Assembly (NCBI GenBank): GCA_027382625.1
Contig: JAJKFJ010022365.1
Coordinates: 1-64,000, forward strand
Length of the DNA stretch: 64,000 nucleotides
Reading direction: 5' to 3'
Source of the DNA: Tetmemena sp. SeJ-2015
Taxonomy: Eukaryota > Ciliophora > Spirotrichea > Sporadotrichida > Oxytrichidae
Below, in pieces: positions 1 to 10,484 of the stretch. The translations under genes and the position numbers were made by a program. Position 1 is the first letter of the stretch; each line of letters starts with the position of its first letter. Under the pieces are notes generated by a model, which saw only the letters and a program-made list of their open reading frames with translations, did no database searches and had not been told where the DNA came from.

Positions 1-1541
1 CATTGATTAAGGGTCAATTTATACTTGGTTAAAAATATTTTAAGCCAAATAGATTAAACCTGGTTTGACTGTGCTTAGAGGTTGAGACACATCGCAGCTT
101 GGAGATTTAGATCTTACTGAGCTTGTCCATTTTGCTGCCCACCTGCATAACTAGCAATCAGCTGCATATCATTCAAATTTTGCGGCATCAGCTATGGGTG
201 TTAACTTATTAGTTAGCTCTGCATACCGTAGAGTTAGTGTTGCTCTTGATCCATTACTTTGGAAATAGGATAATAACTTATAGAAGAAGAAGTTTAATCC
301 ATAGCTTGAACAAGTGCAATCTGCTGTTCGTTGAGTGGTTCTCCGTTCCCCATAGCATCTAAGGGTAGATACTACTACACGATAGTTTGGCCATTCATGT
401 TTTGTTGAGCAAAGTTTAGCTACTGCTACTCCTCGCTTGAAGGAGCTGAAATTATTTGTTGCTGCTTTTGCATCTAGTTCTGCTGGAGGATACTGCTGTA
501 TTGCTGCAGCTGCTAATGCACTTGCATGTATTACTGATCAGAAGCTTGAGAGGCTGCTGCTACAGCTACCTCTAGAGCATCTAGTGCCTACTAATTTTGG
601 AGCTGCAACTATTGCTAGTTATTGATCATATCCTGCTACATTTAAGCCTGGTGCTAGACCTGCTGCAATTATTGCTAATGCTGCATTTATTGCTGCGAAT
701 CTATTTGGCTCTGATTCTGTACAGAAGAGGGCATGATGAAATTATCTTGCAGACGTCTGTTCATTTCGTCAGTTAGATAATTTACTTGGTTCTCTTGCTC
801 TTCTTAAATTTGATCATTTGGGTGAATCGCTCTTCCTCCCCCAAACATCCTCTGATTACTGCCGTTCATGAGATTAGCTTGAGGAGTGCTCATCATTGGG
901 GAGGAGGAACTTACAAGAGAGGACCCTTGAATGTTCTAGCTCATTTATTGCTAAAAGCGACCTAGAGATTGAGGAGTCGCTCGATCACCTCCCATTTAAA
1001 GTCCTTACTGCCTTATTAAAAATTCTCTAAATGAGCGAGTATACTCAAATATTTTCCTCATGAGTGAATTACCTGATGGAACTGAGTTACCCCCAAGTGT
1101 CAGCATGGCGTTGCCATAATTATCATGCATCATTTAGTCCATGCCCATCCCTCTGTGATGGAGACTCATTTTCTCCTCCTCGTCTAATTACTCGAGTCTT
1201 CGAATGAACTTTGGATTGATATTGGATAATCCAGGTCCCATGTGCATATGATCCTCGTCATTGGATTATTTATTGTGAGAGTTCTTTTTATGAATGGAGA
1301 GTTTGCCTCTTTGCCTGAAAACTTCTTAGCACCCGTTCACTCCACACACAAAAGGTTTTGCTCCAGTGTGCGTGTATTCGTGCTCTTCCAGATATTAGGG
1401 CAAGCAGAATGGCTTCTGACAGTGGGAGCAGATGTGCTTCTTTGTGGGGAGGTGGCGGAGAATATGCCTTTTCAGTGAGAATTTGGTTGAAAAGGTCTTT
1501 TCACATTCGCGAACGTCGCACTTATAAATTTTCTTCCCCAT
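1..1541 (-). CDS. C2H2 zinc-finger, Gln-rich protein (3' end off window)
   Basis: Read on the minus strand with TAA/TAG as Gln, one frame stays open from an ATG at 1541 to the window edge (about 513 codons) with no TGA. The N-terminus carries three C2H2 fingers: Cys8/Cys13/His26/His30, Cys38/Cys41/His54/His58 and Cys66/Cys71/His84/His89. The rest is Gln/Met/Asn-rich low-complexity sequence in which most Gln codons are TAA or TAG. The family suggests a nuclear DNA-binding regulator; targets are unknown. The ATG sits four codons before the first finger. No IES or intron is needed, so this is one uninterrupted MDS of at least 1.5 kb. The C-terminus is missing. Confidence 0.8.
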
Positions 1542-2255
1542 CGGCTCTGAAGTACAAATCAATATAAATAATTATAACAAGTGATGAAACGAATATTAAA
1601 ATTGTTCCAATTTTTTAAATGGCGATGAAATTTAATGATCTTACTTGAATTTGATATATCATTTCATCAAAGAGAATTGTTTTTAGGAGTAAATATTGGT
1701 TTATGCCTGATTTAAAGTTTATTATTTTAAAATAAAACTAGTTGTCTAATATTATTAGAAAAGTTATCATTGATTCATTTTATAACTTATACATAAATTT
1801 GGAATGAGATTTATATATTGCAAAATTTAAATCTCAAATATTAGAGATGCCTCTCAATTATTGCTAAATTAGAAGTACTATATTAAGATTTAGATTATAT
1901 TTCTATTTACTTTTTTTAAACTTGAAAATACAGAGATAATTAAATTGTTAATTTCTTATTACTTGGCCAAATTTGCTATTTAAATATTTATTCTCTTTTT
2001 TATTTTTGAAATTTTAGAATTAGTTTTGTAAAATTAATAATTGTAATTAATTTTAAGCTTTTATTTTTTAAATTGAAAGCATTTCGTTCGATATTGAGTG
2101 CACTCAGAATTAATCTAAAAAAATTTAATAATCTCGTCTTTATAACTTACTTAAAATCAAATTTATATTTTCCAGTTTACCCTCCTACTCTTTCTAATTA
2201 GTCTACATCCCTTCTCTATTCTGCGTTTATAAATTAAAATCAGCCTTTGAATAAA
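1542..2255. other. AT-rich intergenic spacer
   Basis: Very AT-rich sequence between the divergent zinc-finger and Phe-tRNA synthetase genes. No gene seen. Both macronuclear chromosome ends (telomere-addition sites) should fall here if the genes mature separately; that is inference. Confidence 0.5.
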
Positions 2256-3715
2256 ATGTTGTTTTCCAAATTTTTGCATTAGAAAAGCAGCTTAAACAGA
2301 TTCAGCTCCCTCTCAAACTAACAGAATATAAAGAGATTCGCATCTGTGCAAGCACCTCAGGGCTATTCATCTGCAACTCCTAAGGACGGCAGTAATAACA
2401 TCCCACAAGGTATCTCTGACCTCACTAAAAGAAAGATCTACAAAGTTCCTAATCACCCTCTGAGTCAAATTTAAAATATGTTAACCTCTAATTTTAATAA
2501 TATTTCTTACTACTCTGAATACTTTGATAACAAAGATTGATGACTTCTTTAGCAACCATAAAATCAGTGACTTGTAGATACCAGGAGAAAAATTCAAGAT
2601 CTTCTAAGATTTCGAGCCTTATGTCCATGTCAAAGAGTGCTTCGACGATTTGGGAATCCCAGAAGATCACGTATCTAGAAGAGCTACAGATACCTAAATG
2701 TGAAATAATTTTCATACTTGATTTAAGCAGTTCAGATCAAATCATGTAAGAACGCTTTATAATTTTTGAGTTTACTATCATGCGAAGGATATCGTTTTAA
2801 GGCCACACACATCTGCTCATTAGATCCCTTTGATGAAGCAAAATAATAACTCCTTCTTGGTTATAGGAGATGTCTACAGAAAGGACACAGTTGACAAGAC
2901 TCACTACCCTGCTTTCCATCAAATGGAGGGAGTAAGAATCTATGACTTCAAGGATATTGGAGCTAAGGATGTTAAAGAAGCCAAGATCATCACAGAGAGG
3001 GATTTGAAGTAAGTTCTTGAAAATCTTGCCAGATTAATATAGTGAACCCTATTCTTTGATTATAATTAAGACACTTATTTGGAGATGTGGAAATGAGATG
3101 GGTTGAGGCTTACTTCCCTTTTACAGAGCCCTCAATTGAACTGGAAATATTCTACAACAACGAATGGCTTGAGATTCTGGGCTCTGGAGTGATCCATGAT
3201 AATGTGATGCGCAGAGGGGATAAGAATATTGAGCATTAAGTAGGATGGGCTTTCGGTTTGGGACTAGAGAGATGGGCTATGAAGCTGTTCGACATTTAGG
3301 ATATTAGACTTTTCTGGAGTGAAGATGACAGATTCATCAAGCAATTTAAGCACGGTCAAATCACAAAGTTCAAGCCCTATTCCAAGTAAATTATCTTTAA
3401 GCTTTTGAAAGATTCAAATTTCCCAATTTTATTTATCCTGCTTGTTACAAGGACATAACTTTTTGGCTACCCTCTCCTGTTGCAACTTACAAGGAGAACG
3501 ACTTTTTCTATCTGGTTAGAAATTTATCTACCGACATGGCTGAGACTGTCGAATGCTTGGACACATTTGAACATCCTAAGACTTAGAGAGTTAGCAAGTG
3601 CTACCGTATAAACTACAGACATATGGATAGATCACTCACCAATGATGAAGTGGATCAAATTCAGAAGCAAATTAGATGCAAAGTGGAAGAAGATCTAGGA
3701 TGCGAGCTTCGTTGA
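2256..3715 (+). CDS. FARS2: Phenylalanyl-tRNA synthetase, mitochondrial type
   Basis: Single-chain PheRS that charges mitochondrial tRNA-Phe. Visible class II landmarks are the THTSAHQ block, GDVYRKD, THYPAFHQMEGV, GWAFGLGLERWAM (motif 3) and ITFWLPS, followed by a C-terminal anticodon-binding (FDX-ACB) region with CYRINYRHMDRSL and a TGA stop at 3713-3715. The N-terminal 40 or so residues are Ser/Gln/Arg-rich, which fits a mitochondrial presequence; the ATG at 2256 is the first in frame. Four IESs (pointers AAA, TA, AGA, TA) must be removed to read the protein continuously. Without them the frame breaks before HTSAHQ and before YPACYKD. The IES at 3031 starts just downstream of a GTAAG that could be mistaken for an intron donor. 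Confidence 0.93.
2474..2531 (+). other. IES, pointer AAA (58 bases)
   Basis: AAA at 2474-2476 repeats at 2532-2534. Removal joins HPLSQIQ to KIDDFF and skips an in-frame TGA. Confidence 0.72.
2695..2789 (+). other. IES, pointer TA (95 bases)
   Basis: TA at 2695 repeats at 2790. Removal joins RRATDT to YRFKATHTSAHQ, restoring the class II motif; several TGA codons lie inside. Confidence 0.68.
3031..3068 (+). other. IES, pointer AGA (38 bases)
   Basis: AGA at 3031 repeats at 3069. Removal joins VLENLAR to HLFGDVEMRW, as expected for PheRS. Confidence 0.8.
3387..3433 (+). other. IES, pointer TA (47 bases)
   Basis: TA at 3387 repeats at 3434. Removal gives FKPYSKYPACYKDITFW, the conserved PheRS stretch. 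No GT-AG intron gives this junction. Confidence 0.8.
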
Positions 3716-6700
3716 TGAAGATATTTATATACAGAGGCACGAAAATTAGAAAATATTTAAATTCTAAGTTTAGCAAATTAACTAATTTTAGATCATCACC
3801 TATTTAAGAGTGATTTTTGGGAATGATTACTATGATACAAGCTACAATTTATTAAAATACTGCTGCTCATTTTATTTGAATAATTTTTTTTTAATTTCGC
3901 TGACTCAAACTGGCACTTCATTCATGCATGCTTTAGGAAATCAGAAACTACTTAGAATACTAAGTTGCTTTTGTGGATAGATGACTAAGAGGGAGTAATC
4001 TAAAATGATTTCAATGGAGTGTTTACAGACTCTACCTCGTATGATGTGTATGTAGGAAAAGATCTTGGGGGCATCATGAGGTCACTCTCACTTAGCTAGA
4101 ACATAGATTGGGACTGCAGAGCGGAAGATTCAATTTCATCTCCTCACATAAACTTTTAATAATTAAAATTTCACATTTAGACAAACGCTGCTTACGTAGC
4201 TGCTATGAGTCTTAATAGTACCTAAGTAGCAGTATCATCGGAATGTTTGAGCTATGGAAACACTTCGATTTGCAATTATTGCTCACCAATTTAATTCCCG
4301 TCTCAAACTTCAACTTTTCAATGCTTTAGCCAATGCCCTCAAAATTCCTACGACAAGTATTGCAATCAATGTGACTACAGGTGTAAGTATTGCTTAATTT
4401 AATTAAATATATCTGCATAATTGTTTTATGTTGCACAGATTCTACTTTGTTGCGGTGCTCAGAATGCAACCGAACTTAATTTTGCATTCTAAAATTCCAC
4501 TGGCCTATGTTAGTGCGCTCCAGGTTCATTCACGAATAACACAACCAATTCTTAAGTGTTTTCTAATTTATCTAAAAGCCAAAGAGTGTACTAGATGTAA
4601 TGAGTCATGTGCTCTCTGCGAAAACTCTACCAATATTTGCTTAGCATGTGCGAAAGGAGCATACAGGATTTATAATAACGGGGGGGGGCCTTTCCTCGAC
4701 AGTAAAATTTTATAATGAAAAAAAGTAAGTAAAAATATGTTTATAGGATAATTTTAGCTCCTGAATCTGATTCTTCCAATTATAGATCACTATTCGAACA
4801 TCTAAGGCCTCAAATTTTAATCCTAATTCAGTCAGTTCGAGGTCAGCTGCACATAAATAAAATCTATATTTTTAGCAATTTTTTTCCCTATTGTAAAATA
4901 AATTTAAAGCGCTATTTTTGAAAAGTGCAATATTTTTACATAACAAAAATTAAATTCATGATAAAAGGAGCTAATGCTAAAATTTTCTGCTCTACTTTTT
5001 GGGCTTATAGCTAAAGCATGTTTTTGTAGTCAAAAAAAATTGACTATTTCCCAAAAATAGCGCTTTAAATTTATTTTAAATCGAAAAAAAATTGTAAAAA
5101 TATAGATTTTAAATTTATGTGCAGCTGGACCTCGAACTGACTGAATTAGGATTAAAATTTGGGGGCCTTAGATGTTCGAATAGTGATCTATAATTGGAAT
5201 GAAGTCAGATGCTCAGAGCGAAAATTATCCTTAAATATTTCTTACTTATTTTCATTAAAATTTACTCAGGAAAGCTCCATAATAACTAATGCGTGAAGTA
5301 GTGCCCCAATGGCTACTATGGTAATGATACTTATGGCATATGCATGTACGAGCCTCTCAAAGTAGCAAGTCCTGACTTAGATTCAATTTAGATACATCTC
5401 TTATTTTGGTTTAGGTTTAGGGTGTCAACCAGGTTAGTACTACGATAAAGTTTTAAAGGCATGCCAATCATGTGACTGGACTTGTTCATCTTGCAGCGGA
5501 AGTTTTCCTTCAATTGCCTATCATGCCCTAGAGGAAGGTACTTAAGCATTAGCTCCTTCAACTATAATTTGACTGAGTGCTTATTGTGTGATGCAGCGGG
5601 AGATGGTGCTCTTTATTACGGTTGAGTGGGAACTGCTAGGAGGTTTGTGGAGATGGCAAAGATTATGGTTTCAATGAGTGTGAGGACGGAAACACTTGGA
5701 ATGGAGATGGTTGCTCATCCTCTTGCTTAATATATTACATTCCTAATTAATATTGCAAAGTTGAGGCTAATTGGAAATGCTCGCGAGGTACAAAGTCCAA
5801 GCCAGGATCTTGCAAACCGATCCCATAAACTCTCTAGTCAGTGGATTTAACCACCGACAACAACCTTATTCTCAAATTCACAGATGATTTCATGATTCTA
5901 GGTGATTTGGTATTATCTGATCTCAATATCGTAGTTTATCCTCTAGCTACTTCTTAATCACTAGTTACTGGAAATGAAACCACTAATTTTACAAAGAAAT
6001 TAGATTGGGTTCTACCTGAAGAGACTTTTGGTCTTCTTCCTACTAAAATATTCTATTTGCAGCTAAATCAAACCTATCCTTAAAAGTAAGAATGATCAAC
6101 TTGTAAATCTTCCTTATAATTTACTTATAGCTATAAGAAACTATAAAGATTTCTCAGTAGAATTCTCAAACATACCGATTAGCTGCAATTTATCAAGGAA
6201 CTGGGAAGTTGAGAGATACCAGAAATGCAGAGTTGAATTCTCAAGTATTTCAGTCTTGCTATTTGAGCTATGAGATAATCAAATCAGTTGAGTAGCTTGA
6301 ATAAGATTAAACTGTTTGCAAATATATCGGCATAGGATCTGGATCTGCTATACTCTCGGGTGTTTTCCTAAACCTATTAGCTTATCTTATCACGTAAGAA
6401 TTTTTGTCAGCTAAAACACTTGTGTAGAAATAAATCCATGATCCCAGCATTCTACAGCTTCTTAGAAATTATAAATTATATTTTACTCTGATGTTTCATT
6501 TTATAACTTCATTACGGTTTAAAGTCTATTTCTTGCACTAATAGTCTAGAATCAAAACTACTCAAGTTGCGTTAGATCTTTCTTGAGAACTTTTGATTTC
6601 ACTATGTTCGAGTTCAAGTTCATACCTATCTTCTTAAAAGACCACATAATAGATACCTACTTACCTAAGAGAGGGATATTCCCAGATGATGTAGAAAGTG

Positions 6701-8352
6701 GAATTGGCTTATACTATAACTCTATAGCCTATAACATCTTCCGAAAGATTATCATTTGGATAAGTTACTTCTTTGTGCTTTTGCCTATCTCTGTCGTTAT
6801 GAGAGCTATCTATGGAAATGACTCTGACTCATTTGCAGTCTGGCCGGATAAATTTTTCTTCTCAGGAACGATGATAATCTTTTTCTCGATGGTTCAACCA
6901 CTACTAGTACCTGCTATAGCTGAGATTTAGCTTTAAAAGAAAGGTAAGAATCCAATGATAAGTTGCTATATCATGCTTCTTTATAGACTCAGACTATGAG
7001 TTTGCCTCGTTTTGCTTAGCTTGCTTGGTGGTGGCAGTTATAACAGTGAGTATAGTGAATAATCTGATTCTAATATTGCGTCACTCTAGTAACAGCGACC
7101 ACCCTGTCATATAACTCAGATTCAATGTGCTGTTCACTGCATTCAAGCAGAATAATATGTTCGCACACCTCTTTATGCCGCTGCTTTTGAGTTCTAAAGT
7201 CATCTTGGTTTACAACTTGCAATCAAATAAATAGCTAAAGATTTAATTATGATAGTCATTATTATTGAATGCACTGCAAGTTTCACATATCTCGCATCCA
7301 TCATCATAGCTTAATAAATGATTATACTCCCTATAAGCACCAAATTATTTATTTATAAGCTGGAGCTGTAAGGATCAATCTCTTAAAGTTTTAGTAAATT
7401 CTGTATTACGCAGCAGCAAGGCCATTTAGACATCGAGGGAACACAATTTTGGTAATCGTTGCTGAGGTATTGCTTATGGGATGTTGGGCAGTTTTATATC
7501 GATATTCATCCTCAGACTACAAAAGAAGCGATATAGATGTTAAAGGTATGTAACTGTTTGAAAGTATCTCTTTCAATGTAGATATTATTCTGATGGCTCT
7601 TGTGGTTTTGGGTGCTCTTTCAAACTTAGCCTGGATTTGTAAAGACAGCATCACCTCTATACTGCAGTGGAAGAGAGCTATAGATAGCGGCAGAGCTAAT
7701 CCCTTCTAATTGATTCCCTCTTATAAATACAAGAACAGTGAGGTTTACAATTCAACCACAGCTTAAAAGTTAAGTTATTAGTTTTAAATATATGAAAGCT
7801 GGTATATTAGAAAAAGCTGTGAAGGGAATTAGCTTTTCAAACAAAGGGAAATACGGAGATGAAAGCAACGCCACTCAGGAGAATAGTGACAGTGGAATGG
7901 ATAAGAAACTTTCCAAGCTAAAGAGTCATCTCTCAAAGCTCGAGCATTTCAAGAATGAAGAAATCGATCCAAGCTATTTAAGAGACAGAGACAAGGACTA
8001 CATAGACTTGGACAATCTTTATGATCAAATGAAGCAGGGAGGACCTAGAAAGGAGAAGAATCTAGATGATGATTAGCTTGCTGACAACTCTAATTAAACT
8101 TATTCTGAGTACCCACACCCTGCTCTTCATCCTAACGACCATAATTCATTTACTCATTTTGGACTTGACAAGAAAAGGAACAAAGACACAAAGAGCTTGA
8201 GTCAAGTAAGCTAATAGAACACAAATAGAGAGGCATCGGAGAACGCTAGGAAAGGAGGATAAAATCAAAACAAGGATTTCGAAGATGTCAATATCTTCAA
8301 TAATAATGGGAAGACTCCATCTAAAAAACCCAAAGCTAAAAAGAATGATTGA
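3716..8352 (+). CDS. Large Cys-rich, multi-pass membrane protein (LamG / furin-like / DUF4215 repeats)
   Basis: A ciliate-type surface protein assembled from several MDSs. Order: a LamG/ConA-like part (NWHFIHACFRKSE, about 3.9 kb); many CxxC furin-like repeats (CQCAPGSF, CTRCNESCALC, CVKQCPNGYYGN); a DUF4215-type repeat (VCGDG...NECEDGNTWNGDGCSSSC, about 5.65 kb); then several hydrophobic helices from about 6.3 kb (IGIGSGSAILSGVFLNLLAY; WISYFFVLLPISVVM); and a charged cytoplasmic tail ending TGA at 8350-8352. Function unknown; the architecture suggests sensing or adhesion. Several frame changes remain unassigned (near 3.88, 5.50, 5.63 and 6.09 kb) and probably hide more small IESs. The start is uncertain: the span begins after the upstream stop. 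Confidence 0.7.
4554..4581 (+). other. IES, pointer AAG (28 bases)
   Basis: AAG at 4554 repeats at 4582. Removal joins NNTTNSQ to ECTRCNESC in frame. Confidence 0.7.
4688..4925 (+). repeat. Left arm of inverted repeat
   Basis: Matches the reverse complement of about 5037-5278 along its length, including an identical run around ATAGATCACTATTCGAACAT. Confidence 0.9.
5037..5278 (-). repeat. Right arm of inverted repeat
   Basis: Reverse-complement partner of 4688-4925, with small indels and substitutions. Confidence 0.9.
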
Positions 8353-8474
8353 ATATGGATGCATACACAATTTTATAAATCATAAGCTTCTTTAAAAATT
8401 TCAGTTAGAAAGAAAGAAATTTTGAGAATGAAAATTATTAGATTATAATTATAAGATTAATTTGAGTAAGCAAA

Positions 8475-9223
8475 ATGTTCAGTACTCAGACAAGGCGCCT
8501 CCTAAACCATTCTAGAACTCTTGTTTAGAATTCCAAGCGCTCCTTCCAGTATTTCAGCAAAGAATACTACTCAGGCTTTGACCGCATGCTCCTCGATAAG
8601 TTCAAGTGGTTGCCTGCTCTGAATGGAAACTTCTTCGCTCTATTCGGTCTGATCAATTTAGGACTTTACGGATTCAGCCACTTAAGCACTAAAGAACAAT
8701 ATCGCTATCACTTTTCTTATGAGGGAAAGGTACCAAGATTGCTTAATCCTGTTAAGTCTATGATGGGAAGCGATGTCTTCGCAAACGTTATCTGGACCGC
8801 TCCCTCTCTAATAGCCTGCAACCTTTATCTCATTGAGGAAATGTAAGAATATTTATTATCTCAGAGGGAAGGTACCTGCACTTTCATTGACAAAGTTCTT
8901 CTTCCTCTCAGTGGCCTCAACATTTGTGTTCTGGTCTGCCTTCAACCCTTAGAGCGGCTATAACTTCAGACCTCTCAAGCATATTCCTATGAAGTTTGAT
9001 GCTAATGGAGATGACGGTAGCTACTACATGGGAGCAGATCAACTCGCACAGAGCATCATCTACTTTACTCTCATCTATCACAGAATGTGGCTCATTGCTC
9101 TACCTTGCATGGCCATTATTTATATAACCTTTACATTTTATGGCCTACGATGTTTTGTACTACGGACCCCACACTCTTGGAGGACCCCTCGGCGCAATAA
9201 TTGGCTCTTTCATGTTCCTCTGA
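8475..9223 (+). CDS. Rhomboid-like (pseudoprotease) membrane protein
   Basis: Starts MFSTQTRRLL, an Arg/Ser-rich N-terminus like a mitochondrial presequence, then several hydrophobic segments (FFALFGLINLGLYGF; TKFFFLSVASTFVFW; SIIYFTLIYHRMWLIALP). The last helix has HTLGGPLGAIIGSFMF, resembling the H-x-x-GG-x-x-G helix of rhomboids. No GxSG serine motif is visible, so it is probably inactive; divergent rhomboid-like subunits occur in ciliate mitochondrial complexes (known), but assignment here is inference. Two interruptions: a gap of about 22-25 bases at 8842-8866 that fits a short GT-AG intron, and a clear IES with pointer ATGGCC. Stop TGA at 9221. Confidence 0.65.
9109..9139 (+). other. 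IES, pointer ATGGCC (31 bases)
   Basis: ATGGCC at 9109-9114 repeats at 9140-9145. Removal joins WLIALPCMA to YDVLYYGPHTLGG; otherwise the frame is lost. Confidence 0.88.
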
Positions 9224-9487
9224 GCGAATTGACCTGTCCTCTCTCATTCAGACTTCTTGGTGAAGTGCGTTTGAGAGAGGATTGAACTTATTTAAACATA
9301 ATCATACATAAGACATAAATTTTGAGAATAAAAGTGGATGTTATTGAATTATTAGCTCTTATTGTGATAAATTATTAGTCTGCTTAATATCTAAGAACCC
9401 TATACTCAAACCTTGCTTCTCTTCCTCCATCTCTAACTATATTTGTCTCTATAAGTTCAAGAATCGGGTTCTTAAGTCTCGCCTTGC

Positions 9488-10373
9488 TCATGCTTTTCCA
9501 GCCTGAATGATGCCAACGATGACTCCGAACAGACCCAGAGCGGAACCGAAAATTTCGATGATCAGAATCTTCACGAATGTAGATGGGGTTTGGGCATCTG
9601 ACAATTTGATATTTATGATGATCTTTTCGTGATATCGATATTCAAAGGACATTGTAAATGCACAACCAGCTCCAGTGACACCGACGCAAACTCCGCAGAA
9701 GAGGTTTGAGAGACCGACTGAGAGGCCAGATCCGAGGATAGCGAAAGCGGACCAGAGAGCGGTGTCGATATCATTCATGGTTGAGTAACTCTTCTTAAGA
9801 GACTCTGCCTTGGTGAGCAGAATAATGGCGATAATAACTCCGTAGATAGCCACGGCTTCACAGAAAATAACACTATAAAATAATAAGAGTACTGCTCATC
9901 TGTGGTGAAGTAATTATCCTTAATACAAAGGATAGACTAATATTTTCTAATCGCTATGAAATCAGCAACAAAAGTTTTTGCCATTAGAAGAAGTTCTTAC
10001 CTAATCAAGTTCTTAGACTTTATTCTAGGCATCTTGATTGCAGATCCGACGAGGGAGCTACCAGTGATGAAAATACCCCTATATCAATTGATATTCTCTA
10101 AATAATTGGATTGATACACCACATATATCTTTAACTTATTTACCAATATTAGTATACGTATGAGAAAGTTTAATAGTCTCAATTGCTTTAAAATGGTTGA
10201 AGTTGTTAACAAAAATGCAGAATAAAAGTAGGGTTTTCTTACCAGGAAGCGCCGATAATTGAGAGACCGATTGAGAAGGCGACTCCGAGATAAGCCCAAG
10301 AGAGGGGATGGATACAGTAGAACATGTCTTTCCATCCTTCGTAGGTTCCAGCCAAGCAATCAGTAGTAGCCAT
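9488..10373 (-). CDS. V-type ATPase proteolipid subunit, c''-like
   Basis: Membrane-ring proteolipid of the vacuolar proton pump. From ATG at 10373: [19 protein letters not shown], then four hydrophobic helices containing [18 protein letters not shown], the [19 protein letters not shown] loop, [15 protein letters not shown] with the ion-binding Glu, and [18 protein letters not shown]. The extra N-terminal helix and the C-E-A-V-A-I-Y-G motif fit c'' better than c. Two GT-AG introns (9873-10000, 10079-10242) and one IES interrupt it. Stop TGA at 9488-9490. It converges on the rhomboid-like gene with 264 bases between stops. Confidence 0.92.
9603..9656 (-). other. IES, pointer AAT (54 bases)
   Basis: AAT at 9603 repeats at 9657. 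It sits between GVTGAGCA and [14 protein letters not shown]; the length is a multiple of three, so the unspliced frame stays open and hides the insertion. Confidence 0.85.
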
Positions 10374-10484
10374 TGTTTTAATAAGAAGATTTGTAAATAT
10401 ATATTATTTATATACTCCTATACCTTTAATTATCTATCTTTTTCTAATGAGTCTGGGTATTTCTTAATCTTTTATTCCCAAAAA

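Larger units (their letters stand above)
4672..5278 (+). mobile_element. 607-base fold-back (palindromic) IES, pointer ATAATAAC
   Basis: ATAATAAC at 4672-4679 repeats exactly at 5279-5286. Between them two arms of about 235 bases (roughly 4688-4925 and 5037-5278) are near-perfect inverted repeats around a loop of about 100 bases. Removing one repeat plus the element joins GAYRIYNN to QCVKQCPNGYYGN in the Cys-rich repeat. Outer ends share an inverted CTTTCCT core. It looks like a MITE/foldback element whose 8-base target duplication now serves as the pointer. No ORF inside. Confidence 0.9.

Noticed and set aside
437..1567. Plus-strand ORFs over the left edge
   Set aside because: They are shadows of the minus-strand zinc-finger gene, which has three intact C2H2 fingers in one continuous frame.
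2695..2789. GT-AG intron at 2748-2803 in the PheRS gene
   Set aside because: A donor and acceptor exist but the joined protein would keep an unrelated insert before HTSAHQ and still carry a TGA upstream; the TA-pointer junction gives the expected protein.
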